From Oasisia sp. SBJ-2009 (Eukaryota > Annelida > Polychaeta > Sabellida > Siboglinidae), in NCBI GenBank assembly GCA_964017155.1, contig OZ024854.1, positions 49,298,567-49,362,566 of the forward strand: a DNA stretch of 64,000 bases. Reading direction: 5' to 3'. Position numbers and translations under genes: made by a program. How positions within the stretch are numbered: the stretch's first letter is position 1; each line of letters begins with the position of its first letter. Below are positions 12,165 to 26,003 of this stretch, one piece after another. The notes beneath the pieces were generated by a model. It was not told the DNA's origin, did no database searches, and worked only from the letters and a program-made list of their open reading frames with translations.

Positions 12165-12815
12165 CAAAGTATGTGTGTGTTGCTATGAAAATGGACGTTG
12201 CTGTATACTGTCCAATATTATGACAACGCCCTGAACTATTCAAATGTCTTAAGGTAACCACATTACATCCACGTGTTCTATTGTGGTCATGTCAATGTGT
12301 ACCCTCCCCAAGTAGTTATTCAGCTAATGAGTAATGTTGACCCCGAACATGGTCCATGGAGTTCAACATTAATTAGTGCGTTGCTATGAAATTGCACGTT
12401 GCCGAGCACTATTCAATAACATGACAACATAAGTCATAATGAACTACTCAACAAAGGTTTTAAAGTACACACATTACAACGAAGTATTCTATTGACTGTG
12501 CTGCGAATTGTGCTTATCAGTTAAAATGTGGATCATGGGATTCATGCCAATATATGCCCCATGCTAAGACCAAAGTGGCTATTCAGTTAATATTGACCAC
12601 TAGACGTGGGGGAGGGCAACATTAATTAGTATATTGCTATGGAAATTGATGTTCCTATAGACTGTTCAATAATACAAGAACATCGGGAACTATCCAAATG
12701 TTTTATGTGAGCACATTACAACAAAGTATTACATTGTGCTGTTTCAATCAAAATGTGGATCATGCCAATGTGTGTTCTCCCCAAGTAGGTATTCAGCTAA
12801 TGTTGACCGCCTCTA
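12165..12815. repeat. Old, diverged satellite-like array of ~200-250 bp units
   Basis: Three related segments contain TTGCTATG (12179, 12382, 12634), a GAACTA...CACATTACA block and a GCCAATGTGT...TATTCAGCTAAT block in the same order. Spacing between copies is about 203 and 252 bases. A weaker relative of the TGCCAATG...CCCCAAGTAG block appears near 13857-13905. Confidence 0.6.
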
Positions 12816-13080
12816 ACTAAGGCATAATGCCAGTCTTAGGAAGTCCAAACAGTAATTTAATACACCGCAACCGAATATAGAAAGAAGACAAACACCAGTA
12901 AAATTGAACTAATGAATCATGATTCGAAAATAGATCACCGCTTTAAGGTAAACCGGAAACATAGCGGAGAAGCGTTGCAACATGTTGAGTTGTACAAATA
13001 CTTAAATACACAAACGCAGATGCAAATAGTCGATGACATAAAATCATAATCAGATAGTGTCACTTACACGTGTGCGTGTA

Positions 13081-13322
<242 letters not shown>

Positions 13323-13480
13323 TACATTCATATACATAGGTGCGTGCGTTTGTGTGTTTATGTGCGTTTGTGTGTATATGGGCGCAGGATATAGGAATAT
13401 GAATTGAAATGCGACCGCAAAAATCTTTAGAAAATTATTCAACAATTCATAAACAAACAAGCGAAACGTGTGATGGCTCA

Positions 13481-14267
13481 TGAAGGCGACGCTTCTTGAA
13501 AGGTGCGACGAAGCAGACGACCACCGTGACTCGGCTTAATTTATAATAATGGATTTATTTGATCATCAACCGTGTGGCGTGTTTGAGATATTTCTCATTA
13601 TAACGTGGCCTTTTTACTCGGGTTGATGACCGTATTGACGAAACTGACGACAAACAAACGTTGTCGACAAACTCGATCAACGACTTAAACTGAGTGTTGT
13701 TTTGGTATAAACATTGGCATAATATATGATGGTTAACTTTATAGGATAAATCATCTACACTTACGTGACATAAGGCTAAACGCACAACGTGCCTCTCTTG
13801 TATGTTGCTCGACGAAGGATTCATCTGTTGAAGTTAAGGAAAATATTCGTAATTATGCCAATGTTTACATGTATGGTAGATTGTGTTTGTGCTTACCCCA
13901 AGTAGCCTGTGTATCAATGTTTACCTGTCTCTATGTATTCGTTATGCCAATGTTTACCACAAAGGCGAAATAGGCATTACATTTAAGTGCACCCTGGATC
14001 GAGTTTGTCGACAACGTTTGTTTGCCCTCGGCTTCGTCAATACGGTCAGCAGCCCAAGTAAAAAGGTTTTGTTATAATGAGAAACATCTACAACTCATCA
14101 AGTGCATAATACGTCACGAAGGACTGCCACAATAATGACTTCGTTCTTTGTAAATTTTCCACTTTAGTTGATGATCGACTAAATCTATTGTCATTAAAGA
14201 AGCTGGGTCACGTTGACCTTCGTCAAAGAGTCACAGCTTTGTGACACCTTTGACGAAACATCGCCTT
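13481..14267. repeat. Large imperfect inverted repeat (fold-back or MITE-like)
   Basis: The left arm (13481-13680) is the imperfect reverse complement of the right arm (13997-14267), with a 316-base loop between them. Matching blocks include GACCGTATTGACGAA, AAACAAACGTTGTCGACAAA, TTCTCATTATAAC, GATCATCAAC and GGCGA...GAAAGGTG. The right arm holds a small nested palindrome around GTCACAGCTTTGTGAC. No transposase coding was recognised. Confidence 0.75.
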
Positions 14268-15396
14268 GATGTACGACGACACAACACGACGACATAACAC
14301 GACTAGTGTATTTATTAGTTGTCATGCAGCAGCCGGGGGTGTCACCGCGATCTTGCTCGGGTACCGATCTAGAACAGATCAGATCTTATACACTTTTCAT
14401 TTCAGATTAGAAATTTGTGTCTACACCAAAAAACATCAAGAAGCGCTTTTTAAAATGCCACCATTTAAATACAGTACATGTTTAGATATAAAAGGGACGT
14501 GGAAGATTCTTCTTCTTGTCGTGTCACACACACAATATGTTCACATTTCGTGGCGCATGTCTTTGCCCATTGAAGATTACGAAAGTTACTGACAGGAGAA
14601 TTGATGTATCCAGTAAGTCGCGGTTTGCTTACGTCACAATCACAATTACACGAGTGACCTCCGTTATATTTTCTCTTTGCCAAGAATGTTGACAACTGAG
14701 TTACGTATGATTATTGCGGAATCACATCTCGCAGATCAAACGCAATCATTTATCATATTACCAAACTTTCGTTATAGGTTTGTCATAAATAAAATCTTCT
14801 AAACATAGCATTTCAACAACATACATGACAAAACGCACGAGAGCGCCACATGTTCGGCATCCATTATTTGATAACTTGACGGCCTTTTTGCTAAGCAACG
14901 GGTCGTGTGAAGGATAGATCAGTTGACTCGATTGTGAAAGTTCTGAACCTGTAATTGTTGCAATTTTTTGTTTGTGCAAATGGGCGTTGCAATTACAACT
15001 TCCAAGTCAGTGTGCATTTACAGTATAGTACAAAACATATTTTTATCATGAATAGTTTCTTAGCAATTGCCAAAACTGCAATTTAATCAGGAATATTGTT
15101 TACGCAACCCAACTCTAGTCAACTCGCCGTTTACCCCGCGGACAATGTTGCTGTGGTTCGTCAAAGGCAAGCGGAGCTGGGACGTTCGGTGGTAAACCTA
15201 TATGGTGACCGAACTGTCGTCACTGGGCTTCTTGGACGACTAACCTGCTGACTAGTTTGCACTGATAGCGACAAGACTTCTGGTGCCACCTTCTGCTGGC
15301 AGTGAAAACCAAAGAGCTGAAACAAGTGGCGGTGGCATGAATCCAGTCTGTTCAACTCCGTTTCAGTCCGGCCCCGGATGTTCACGCTGTAGGTCA
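14268..15396. other. Intergenic DNA, no gene seen
   Basis: Frames of 74-108 codons overlap on both strands without any motif. The GC-richer stretch 15160-15380 was read in both directions and not recognised. Confidence 0.35.
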
Positions 15397-15404
15397 GTAT
15401 AGAC

Positions 15405-16730
15405 CAGAGCCGTAATGTAACGAAGTACTTTTACTTCGTTACTTTACTTAAGTAGAAAAGTTTACTTTTCTTGAGTAACGAAGTACATTTTTGGGGAAGT
15501 ACTTTTACTTGTAACGAAGTACAAATGTGAGTACTTTTTCTAAATGTAACGAAGTACTCATAATTTCTTTATTAAATTTGCGAAGCTCCTAAAAAGTTCC
15601 GCGAATGATCTGTGTCAGAAGCACGTGCGGCACTGTTTGCCGTCAGCGTAGATTTATTTTTAAATGTCACAGGAAACAACAAATAGAAATAACAGATAAG
15701 CAGAGACAGACGTGTTAAATGTCCCGGACTGGCCGGATTTCTTTTGTTACGTGATGAATTCGGTGAGATAATTGCAATCTTAAGGTCTGGCGCTGAGCCT
15801 GAATTAGGTGTCAGCAGGACCACAGCCGGTGACTCCCACAGCCGGCTATGCCGGTTGCCCCGACTGGGCCGCTCAGAAAACAATAGCCAAGAATTATTTA
15901 ACTCCTTGTTTTGACCAGACAAGTAAAAACAGCTGCCTTACTATCTTCTTGTGTCTTGCCTGTTGTTGACACAGTTTGTTAACTTTACATGATCCTTGTG
16001 AATGTCACATGCTAGTTGTATAACGAGAGTTCCCCATTATCGCCCACCACAAATCTGCCTATCTTTATCATCTGTAGGCTTATATATCTGTAATATAGAT
16101 CAGTGTGTATAACTTAGTGAAATCAGTTTCTATACATATTTACATTAGTCTTTTGAAATAAATGTTGCAATTACACATGAAGGCATAATTATTATGAAAG
16201 GAATGTTGTAACCACATGGTCTAGACCTTCGTCAAATATCACAAATGAAAAAAAAATCTTCACACGTCCAAGATGACAACAATGTTAACAACCCTATTAT
16301 AACGTGTATATCTTCTACTTATTAATACGATGGTTGCTGTAGTCGTGTTAGTAATCAAACATGATGTAGGCTATTTACAGCCTGTGTGTAGTGATGTTTG
16401 CACTATGATACTTATATTTCACACTGTTAAAACATTTATCTATTATGCAGCGAATAAAATATTACTAAAGAAAATTATATCAGCTTGGTATATATGCTAA
16501 ATGATATTGTGAATATTTTGTTTTATTCACATTAGTTGGCTGCATCGGTCATTTTAGATCATTACAGGAGAAAAGTACTTTTGTGTTTACTTCAAGTACA
16601 AGTTTTTACTTTTTACTTGTACTTCAAGTACATTTTTATAGCAGTACTTTTACTTTTACTTGAGTAGCTTTTTCTTGAGTTACTTTTACTTTTACTCAAG
16701 TACAAAATAAATGTACTTGTTACAGCTCTG
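15405..16730. mobile_element. Complete non-autonomous hAT-type DNA transposon with 8-bp target duplication
   Basis: The left end CAGAGCCGTAATGTAACGAA and the right end ...TACAGCTCTG are inverted (CAGAGCYGTAA). The 8-mer GTATAGAC occurs immediately outside both ends (15397-15404 and 16731-16738), a perfect target-site duplication of hAT length. Subterminal regions are packed with GTAACGAAGTAC and AAGTACTTTTACTT words in both orientations, typical of the transposase-binding ends of hAT elements. The 1326-base interior holds no recognisable transposase; the 116-codon - strand frame at 15572-15922 does not resemble one. Confidence 0.9.
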
Positions 16731-16738
16731 GTATAGAC

Positions 16739-17849
16739 AGACCAAATGATCTATATTGGTGGAACCGTAATGCTAAACTAATCTTGTTCAGCCCGAACCA
16801 GGCAGTTCATTGGCTACGGAATGCTTCCTTTGCAACTATATACGAGGTGCAACTAAAATATGTATCCCCTATAATATAGAATTTTATTGTTTCCGGTAGG
16901 TATCCGAAAGATATTCTTTCGGTTTTGGATTCGTTGATGGTGCGGAACCAATCCTCCGGGCTACTTGGGACAAATGGTTCGAATTGATTTTTGGGAATGA
17001 CTTATACACTCATGATATAGTTAGACACAACAGACAAGTTTGGCCAGAACCAGTGTAGCCATAAACGGCAATGTGGGTCAAATGCCTCTGGTGATATATG
17101 GTTGGAGCGAACATTGCTCGACCCCAGAGATCGATACGCACGAGTGAGTACTTGCACAATGAGACGGGCCGACGTGCGTATGTAGCTACTTGCAAAATGG
17201 TAAAGGGGTATATGCTGTAGGCCCTACATTGGGTTTGGCTGAGCGGTGCACCAGCAGAAGCAAATTATTGCACTGCAAAAGAAGCACCCTGCACCGTCAC
17301 GCGCGAATACACCCTTTGCAACGTAAGCTCCTAAGCGGAAGTGTAAAGCGTCACGTTCACCTGGCTTAACCTGAAAGCGATAGTTCTTTACTGAATCCAT
17401 ATGAACCTAAAGCGGACTGGGTCAGCAGATTTGGTGATTATTACCGGGAAAATGTTGCAGCCTAACCGTTAATCGATTGTCGCCCAGCAATTGTAAGTGT
17501 GTAAACAGATTGGCGTTTCAAACATAATTGTGATCATTGGCGATAACAAGTTGCGCCGCATAACCTTTGGCATTATTAACTGCGCGTCCGCTATCGGTGA
17601 GTTATGGCAAAAACAACATTTCTATATGTCATGTACCGGTTGCAATATAATTCATGTTATTGAATTGCTCAAACATTAGCTTCATCAATGGTTTGTTGTG
17701 ACAACTGAGATTTGTTCTATCCTCCTTGCACGTGAAAGACAATTATGTTGCATTTCAAGTGTTTCTGTTGATAATAACATACTAAATACGAGAGTAATAG
17801 ATATAAAACAACTACTTTTAAATTCTACGCACACATGCATACAAAGATT
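16739..17849. other. Intergenic DNA, no gene seen
   Basis: Short frames only, nothing recognisable. Confidence 0.4.
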
Positions 17850-18290
<441 letters not shown>

Positions 18291-18459
18291 TCATTATGTG
18301 GTTGTTACGAAATGTCACTACCAAAATACTAATGCACCTATCAATCCCCGTCCATTGCAGCAACTCCGTATGCTTGCTGAATGCAAGTTTTCTTGGCAAA
18401 TTAAATACAAAAAGAATGGTTATATTAGCACCACATGCCGGAACTGTAACTGTTGCTTG

Positions 18460-18477
18460 CCCCCCCCCCCCCCCCCC
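18460..18477. repeat. Poly-C tract (18 bases)
   Basis: Uninterrupted C run. A second, slightly longer one lies at 59730-59749. Confidence 0.95.
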
Positions 18478-19672
18478 TGCTCCGTGCGCTGATTCCAGTA
18501 GTGAACTGGCGTGTGCCAAGTAAAGCGAGACCAACACGCACTTGTTCACCCAGCCTCACACAATAGTGCGCCGGCATGTAGGCATTAACTCATGGTCAGG
18601 TAGCTTCATGTTTACTGGCCTCCTTAAGGCCAATTACCTCGGAACAGTCAGCGATTATCCCAACATCAATAGCCCCGGAATCTAGACCACGTGCATGCTG
18701 CTGCGTGGATCGAAAGCCTTGCAACGTAACTATCAATAATTTGACCTAGTTTCTAAAACTGTTTCCAAACGTTTTTATATCCTATCGTTGGCTTATAATG
18801 TGTTTCAGTCTATAGGAAATATTTGGAACCCTTGGTTCTAATGTGTTGAAACAGAATTTAAGTTTCAATAGATCACGAGTCCTTCTTATTTATGTTACCA
18901 AGTTATGCGCTAACTCCGTGTAGACTACTGGCAACATTATAATTTTGTAATTTAAAACTGTTCTGAATGTCATTTAGGGATTTGTGTTGTTAGAGAGACA
19001 TACTCAGTGCAGAACATTTATGAGTCAGTACTAAAAATAATACTGAGTCATTGTTACGAGGCACTTATATCAATGTTACCAGTTAAGTCGGTAAAATTAA
19101 AATGTGATGATGACAAATATTGCTTAAGGTGATCGCATTGCACGTCGTTCCTCATAGTAACAATCTAAGCGACTAATGTCCAGAAGCATGTGCAGGAGGG
19201 TCTTTCAACAATACATACAATGCAGCCCCTGAGAGATTTTTGCAATTATTACTCTAAGTGAACCTAATCTCAAAAGGCAGTATTGTATTTAGGTGACCTT
19301 TTCAACAATATGTGTCAAACCTATTTGTCAAATATACGCACAGCCGGTTACATTCAATAGGTGCTTCTGAAATACCAAGTATAATAATCGCCATCACTAT
19401 GTGAATATTGTTCTTTGTGTACCAACTTTTGCTGTTCGGCCAATACAGTAACACAATTGCACCGCTGTGTCCAGTGCACTGTTGAACGAAGGCAAACACC
19501 GCATCGGGTTACTTTGAAAGGCACACTTAGTGACTTCAGTTTGCTTTCCGGATTTCCAACGACAACGGTATTTTAGGTATTCAAACACAGTTGCTTTAAA
19601 TGATAGATCAGGGCATGGACGACACGGAGGACACCTAGACTGCACGTGTGTAAATACACCAGGAGACACGTA

Positions 19673-19676
<4 letters not shown>
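18478..19676. other. Intergenic DNA, no gene seen
   Basis: Nothing recognisable was found on either strand. Confidence 0.4.
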
Positions 19677-19724
<48 letters not shown>

Positions 19725-19811
19725 GTGTATATATATATATATGTGTGTGTACTTGTATATCTATAATATATATGTACATTGTGCGTGTATGTGCGATCGT
19801 GCGTGCGTGCG

Positions 19812-19890
<79 letters not shown>

Positions 19891-19912
19891 ATGTGTGTGT
19901 GTGTGTGTGTAG
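19677..19912. repeat. Two (AT)n tracts with a GT/GC-rich spacer
   Basis: AT at about 19677-19720 and 19817-19884, the latter running into GT. The spacer contains GTGCGTGCGTGCG. Confidence 0.95.
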
Positions 19913-21700
19913 GTATGTAAGTAGGTGTGTAAGCATACCTATAAAATATATATAAACACATTAATGATAAAGGATGCTTTGCTTTGATGTTAATGAACAT
20001 AGCTATGGAATTATTGAACTCCGCTGCAATCAATAGTGTTCATGTTATCAACTCATTTGTGTCAAGGTAATGTAGCAGAATAATCGAATGCATAGTTTGC
20101 ATTTGTGCTGACTCAGATAATGAAGGTCATTCTGGAAATATCGAATTATCTCACATTAAAGGAGTTCTTGATGTGAGTTCTTGGTTGGAGCAAAAATAAA
20201 TTGAATCGAATGAAGTTACTCAGTGCAATGCCAGGCGTTTATTAAACCTACACAAATACTAATTATGTGATTGCGAATTCTCTTTTTATACGGGAACACC
20301 GAGTTTCTTTATTTACTAAATTGCTCGAATATTTTGCTAAGATCATAAAATAAAACTAGTAACTGCTTGAATATGAAGTATAACATTTTAAGCCGGATTA
20401 TGTATTGGTCTGTCAAGTTTTCGTTTTACGCAAATGATTATGGGGAGTATATACTTCAACAGTAAACGCTAACATGAAATATAACATTGGTAACAGCGGT
20501 GGAGAATATTTAACCAATGGGTCATTTTACACAAGTGTTACTTTTCGTATGACGAGTTACTATTAGACTCGATTATATTTAATAAGAGTCTTTTTGGCGA
20601 AATAGTGCCATTGTTATCGCAAAGGACACCAGTTTAACTACTCGCATGTGGAAATATTAATTATACCATCACTTCAACAAGCTAACTTTGATGTATGTGT
20701 TGTTCAAAACTGTCCATCATTTATGGTTTACTTATTAATTATTGTTTTTAATTATATCATTGTATCAGTGTTGCTAATTGTGTCATTATTGTTAATTATT
20801 GATGTTTAATTTAATTACGTCGTTGTTACCAATACAATGTTAATGAGATCATTTAGTTTACTGATTAATTACTTACCTATGATTGACCTCGTAATATGAG
20901 TTCAATCTGAGCTTCTGTGTTCTTTGTCGGTGACTGTGATAATTATAGCTGACGGTTTTATTGATTTATTTATCAATTTATTTATTGATACTTGACTGTA
21001 CTGTGCATGATGTTAGTTTTGTTATTAGTTTACTAAAGGTATATTTTAACATAATCATTTGCTGCAAGCGAATGTATTGCCATGAATATATGCAAACTAA
21101 TTCCAATGTTTTATTGTATTAACTTTAATAACAACACAAGACAATAAATGTTATTTTATCTTATGCCTAGTGCGTGTATTTGGCTGGAAACAAAAGCATT
21201 GTTTAACTTATATTCAGCGGCTTGGCTAAATAAAATCGTCAAAAATGAAATATCAATAGAAACTGTCGAGTGTGGCGCGACACCTTATGGTAGATTGACA
21301 GCGTAAAGGGCGGAGAGGAATTGGCGCGATATTGCACACAAAATGCAGTACACGCTCGTTAAATCAATCAGAAACTTCCGTGCGCGATTCACATTTATAA
21401 CCAAAATTCTTGAGAAAACCAATTCCATAATGCGTTAGTTGCGTGTCGCCCTTCAAACGTACAATGTAATAGTTTTCAGCTAAGCCTACCTAGCGATCTG
21501 TTACTTGTTAATCCGAACTCTAAATGCCGCGTGAGACGTCAGTGTCGCGTGGTTAAAAATCAATACGACTTATAAAGAACAACTGTGCATATACCAGAGT
21601 ATACATATGTGTAAGTATGTGTGTGTTTGTGTATGTATATATGTATATTATACGTGATAATATATAAATATATATGTATATATACACGGTTATATTATAT
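19913..21700. other. Intergenic AT-rich DNA, no gene seen
   Basis: Long AT-rich stretch without frames worth reporting. Confidence 0.45.
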
Positions 21701-21701
<1 letters not shown>

Positions 21702-21775
<74 letters not shown>

Positions 21776-21914
21776 GGCGGGTCCGATCGTCCGGGACGAA
21801 TAGCTTCAGAGCTAGGACTAGTAGTTTTAGATGGGCATTCCCGTCGAACTAGCTATAATGACATGCAAATGGCAGCCGGACTACCAGCTACCTAAAACTA
21901 CCATGCACCCTATA

Positions 21915-21988
<74 letters not shown>
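21702..21988. repeat. (AT)n tract split by a ~140-bp GC-richer insert
   Basis: AT tracts at 21702-21776 and 21919-21988 flank a 140-base island (GGCGGGTCCGATCGTCCGGG...). The island contains short inverted words GTAGTTTTAG and CTAAAACTAC near its right half. It looks like an insertion into an AT array, or an element that carries AT tracts at both ends. Confidence 0.7.
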
Positions 21989-21993
<5 letters not shown>

Positions 21994-22379
21994 CATAATA
22001 TAGTGGCGCATTTTATTGGCAGTAGTTGAATCGTGTCAAGATATCAGTTGGATAAATAATACGCAGGTCGGTAAATTTAAATTTAATTTGCATGCATATT
22101 TTTTTCTATTTCATTAAAACAAAGACATGTTGATGTGGTTTTAATTGAAGAAGCGTCGCCTGTACCTGTCATATGACTAGTACATTTAAAACCACACCTG
22201 GGATATTCTGTGTTTGGTCGACTTTATGACAACCAATTGACGTATACAGAATTATAGATGGACAAAGACAAATATCATCAAGGCCTTCGCAAATATTAGT
22301 TACATTTATTAAAATTCCATAGCTATTATATTTTATTTTATTGCCAAATCGTATATTATATTTTGTAAAGGATAAGTAA

Positions 22380-22800
22380 ACGCTCGCCAGATCCTTTTAT
22401 TATGGTGTTTTCACAAGAGACCGGTTTACCAGGAGACCCGGCAACGGGACACCCGTGAGAAAGTATATAAACTACGTACAACGGGAATTCTCCAATAGTA
22501 GCAGTGACAGTCTGGTATTACCGAGCACTCAATACACGACTCGACGAAAGATCATCGTCATTATCATCAAGACCCGCTGCGTTATCAGTTAACAAACTAC
22601 ACAAACCGGAATAACTACAATAGCCTCACAAACATGCGTGCAAATATCAATTGTGGTAGTGTGTACACCGCCAAGAGAATACTAACAATTAAGATGATTT
22701 AATTACTCAAGTATGTGTAAATATTGAGGATAAATAAGATATTCAAAACAACTGTGGGTGTTGTGTTTGTCGTTGGCTACGTGATAATACCCGGTTGGGG
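22380..22800 (+). other. Possible solo LTR or promoter-like segment
   Basis: A TATATAAA at 22464-22471, a GC-richer stretch downstream and an ATAAATAA near 22730 give an LTR-like order. No matching second LTR, primer-binding site or gag/pol was found, so this is weak. Confidence 0.2.
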
Positions 22801-24082
22801 GCAATGATATTTTGACCGACTGCTCAGTAACCATAAACCATTTGGTGGACTTGGTGTCCTTGGTCGCTTGCCTACTGCAAAATGTTGCTTTGCGCGGTCA
22901 TCTTGCTAAATGTGTTTGCTTCTTGTCAACGTCCACGCGTTGTTAGTGTCTTGGTGACAATTTGCCGTGATTTGTTTTTACAAATGGAGCGTTCGCACTA
23001 TCTTCGCACAAACTCGTCGCAGGCATTCATGCCTTGTGCGACTGTAGCGCCACCAACCACTCCGGCTGCAGTCGACTGAACTAATACAGTTGGTCGAGGT
23101 CGCCTCAGGGAAATGTTGGGAAACGGACGGAACTCAGAAATTAACTCATCGTCCGAGGCCCGTGATTTGATTGCAGGTCTTATGGGGAATCTAAACAAAC
23201 CTTGCGTTACGCCAATGTCCTCCCTCGGGCGAGTTCGCCTCATTCAGGTCGACGATTAATGATGTATGGAAAATTGCTCGCTACTTCAGCATTGATTTTA
23301 CCTTTCGTTTCGACATTACATGTGCAAATACATTTATCGAGACCACCTTGCACAACGGTCTGGCATAATGTCATCGATTATCATAATATGATGTTGCACA
23401 ATTTGTTTAAATGTCATATTCATCACAATGACATGCACGTTCGTCGCTGTTGCACTGAGGTGGCACAGACAGACGTCAACACAAACATTTTGATTACAGA
23501 CATTGGCTGAAGTCTTTCAGATCAGACAACCAGAGTGCATCAATCGATAATCCACTCGTTTTACGCTTTACTAATTAATCGCATTACGACGTCATTAAAC
23601 AAACGACCTTTTGAATGTTACCCTCTACAACGAATACATCAAAGTTGTAGTGCGTGGTAAGATTTTACGCAATGTGTTGTCGCCTGTGTTGTTTACATAG
23701 TTCACTTGCGACCTTGTCGCAAACACTGAGACTGGTATTAGTTTCAGAGTAGTTTCCGGTAATGCATACCCAGATTACCAGATTAAATCAACAGCATATT
23801 AACCTCAGTTTTCATATCAAAATATGGTGTTTTTCAACACCAATTCGCTAAATACATGGACCCTTATAAAATTATTATTTATTTGTAGCGTGTTGCGTAA
23901 GTTCTTAACATTATCACTAAACGGGAAACAACATTGTTGATCTACATGTCCAAGCTTTGAACGTGCATGACGTTGTGTATATTTTGCTTTGGCTTTCTTT
24001 GTAAAACCATATTTGACATATAAACGTTAGAAGACAATGCAACGTAGGCTGTATTAATAGTTAAAAGGCAAGTATAGAAAAA
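22801..24082. other. Intergenic DNA, no gene recognised
   Basis: Frames at 22882-23079 (hydrophobic N-terminus, MLLCAVILLNVFASC) and 23202-23510 were examined and not recognised. Confidence 0.35.
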
Positions 24083-24408
24083 GGCAAGTTCTTATATAGC
24101 GCAGTATACAGTCCTCAGGACCGTTCAAAGCGCTTTACATTTTACTTCCCTGACAGACCTGTTCACTCAGACACCATCTCGTCTTCTCTGGGAAGCATCC
24201 AGCCATATGCTGCAATTAATGCGCGAAGGCTGCTCGTACACATATCCACCACTGTCTATAGCCAGATACTCATTTATTCATTTGAGTGAACTGGAGCAAT
24301 GTAAAGTGAAAAAACTTGCCCAAGGTTTTAACACCGCAGCATATGATTTGAACCCGGGTTCTCGTAGTCGAGAGTCCGAAGCTCTACCCCTGAGCCATTG
24401 CGCTCTAC
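24083..24408 (-). mobile_element. SINE-like dispersed repeat, better-preserved copy B
   Basis: On the - strand it begins with a tRNA-like head: GAGCGCAATGGCTCAGGGGT (A-box like), then GGACTCTCGACTACGAG, then a B box GGGTTCAAATC. It ends with GTAAAGCGCTTTGAACGG and TATATAAGAA. The body is shared with 10631-10945, about 13.4 kb away and in the same orientation. Confidence 0.75.
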
Positions 24409-25740
24409 AAATAGTTGACGAAGGATCCTCTTTTTACCATCCATCACTGTTAAAATTATTAAATTAACAGACCATTCGTCATATTAGCTTCATAGGCATA
24501 GTCTTTAACGTGCATAACTAACAGGACCAAGCTTTGCCGTGGGCAGGGGCATAGCATTTGCTTTAGCAACATAAACTCCTTCTTGAATCATTTCCAAGTC
24601 ATGTTGGTGTGTTATGTATATCCCTCGTTGTTTTTGACTAAACAGCAAATCCTAGGGTAATGTAAATAATGTATCATTGAGTATAATAGACCAATTCAGG
24701 TATCTTTGTATGTATTCAAAAAGTGATGCATTGCGACATTTCGCGGTATATTGTGACCAACACTACACCTTAAACTTGCGACCTTTCAAGCTCACCCAAG
24801 GGTATGCAAAGGGTCAGATTTAAATGAGGCGAATCCAGACTAGGATGGTGCAAGTAGGTCCAAAAACGTAGACCAGAGCAGTGCAAGTATGTCCAAAAAA
24901 ACCGTAGACCAGAGCGGTGCAACTCTAAGATAAGATGAGATCAGCTTTATTGCCATGTGTTTTCGTTGCAGTTACAATAAAACATTGGAATACGTTGTAA
25001 TGTTGGATCGTCGTACAAGTATGTTCCATGACATGACTTTGTGGGCATCTCAGCCAGTAAATGTTGCTACCTACTGTTCTGGAAGAGAAAAAATCTTGGG
25101 TCCGTCCATGTTAGGTCATGCTAGCAACAGTTTGACGCGTTATTTTTTTTTATTCTGTTGACAGGAATCTGTATGAATGTAACAATGCTCATTCCCTTTG
25201 TAACAGTAACAAAGTGGATGACTTTTGTTGGACAACGAGGAACTGTGCGTGACGTTTGAACGGGAACACAAAACTCGTGTTACTATTTAATGAAGGGATT
25301 TGCACGTGTAATCAATGCGACAGCACTCGCTCGTGATTTGTAAACACAGCGTTGCCACTGTTGTGGGTCTGCTTGTTTTCTATGCCTTTCAACACAGTCG
25401 CAGTCGCTGCTATCATAGTCAATACATGTCGACATATTCGTTGATGGGTCACATCATCGTTGTCTCTGCTGTAACGCGTCTGTTTTATTTCAGGACCACC
25501 CCAGTAACCTGGCTGCCCTGCTCGGAGAGAGAGACCGAACATTTACCATTGGTGCTTGATGACGAGCGATAACTACTCGGCTGTCGCCTCGACCTTCCGG
25601 CGATCGATACGGACTGCGACTGGACCGCCGTGTCAATCGGCCTCGTGACATCACCGCTTTCGCCGGCGTACCGCTCGCTCCTAGTGGCCAGCCGGCCCGG
25701 GGCAGCACACCAAGGTACAGGTTGTCTTCCCGCTGGTCGA
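24409..25740. other. Upstream region of the cyclase gene, no coding sequence recognised
   Basis: AT-rich until about 25490, then CpG- and GC-rich to about 25860, matching the promoter candidate. A strong acceptor-like TTTTATTTCAG at 25484-25494 precedes a GC-rich stretch that does not stay open. It could be a non-coding exon or nothing. Confidence 0.35.
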
Positions 25741-25741
25741 G

Positions 25742-25757
25742 ATTGGCTGTATATAAG
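25742..25757 (+). promoter_or_regulatory. Candidate core promoter (inverted CCAAT plus TATA box) of the cyclase gene
   Basis: ATTGG (inverted CCAAT) at 25742-25746 is followed at once by TATATAAG at 25750-25757, within a CpG-rich stretch. Transcription would start near 25780. That gives a ~500-base 5' leader ending at the first coding exon's ATG and splice donor at 26288. This is inference from motifs and position only. Confidence 0.45.
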
Positions 25758-26003
25758 GACGCGTGGCGGAGGACGTCTTCAAAGGCGTACGTCTTTATTG
25801 GATGTGGCAAGACGGATTGCCAGGTCTGGACCACGGCTTTAGTGTAACGACAGATGCTGAGCACTCGATCACTGCACGTAAGAGTTGTTGCTCTTGCTTT
25901 AACGGACAGCTGCTGTTTGTTTGCTTGTCATAAGCGAACAACGGCTCTTTGTGGATTGTGACAGAAGTCATACGTGAGACCATCGCGGACTTGCTCTACA
26001 TTG

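Noticed and set aside
22882..23079. Small secreted protein (MLLCAVILLNVFASC...)
   Set aside because: Hydrophobic start only; no downstream motif and no exon support.
23262..23510. MYGKLLATSALILPF... as the cyclase N-terminus (MYG start)
   Set aside because: The following residues do not fit H-NOX, whereas exon 2 at 30460 gives YGQI...LVLEKFG in the right phase.
24340..24408. Functional tRNA gene on the - strand (and at about 11500-11560)
   Set aside because: A- and B-box-like words exist, but no acceptor stem or complete cloverleaf can be formed, and both continue into SINE-like bodies.
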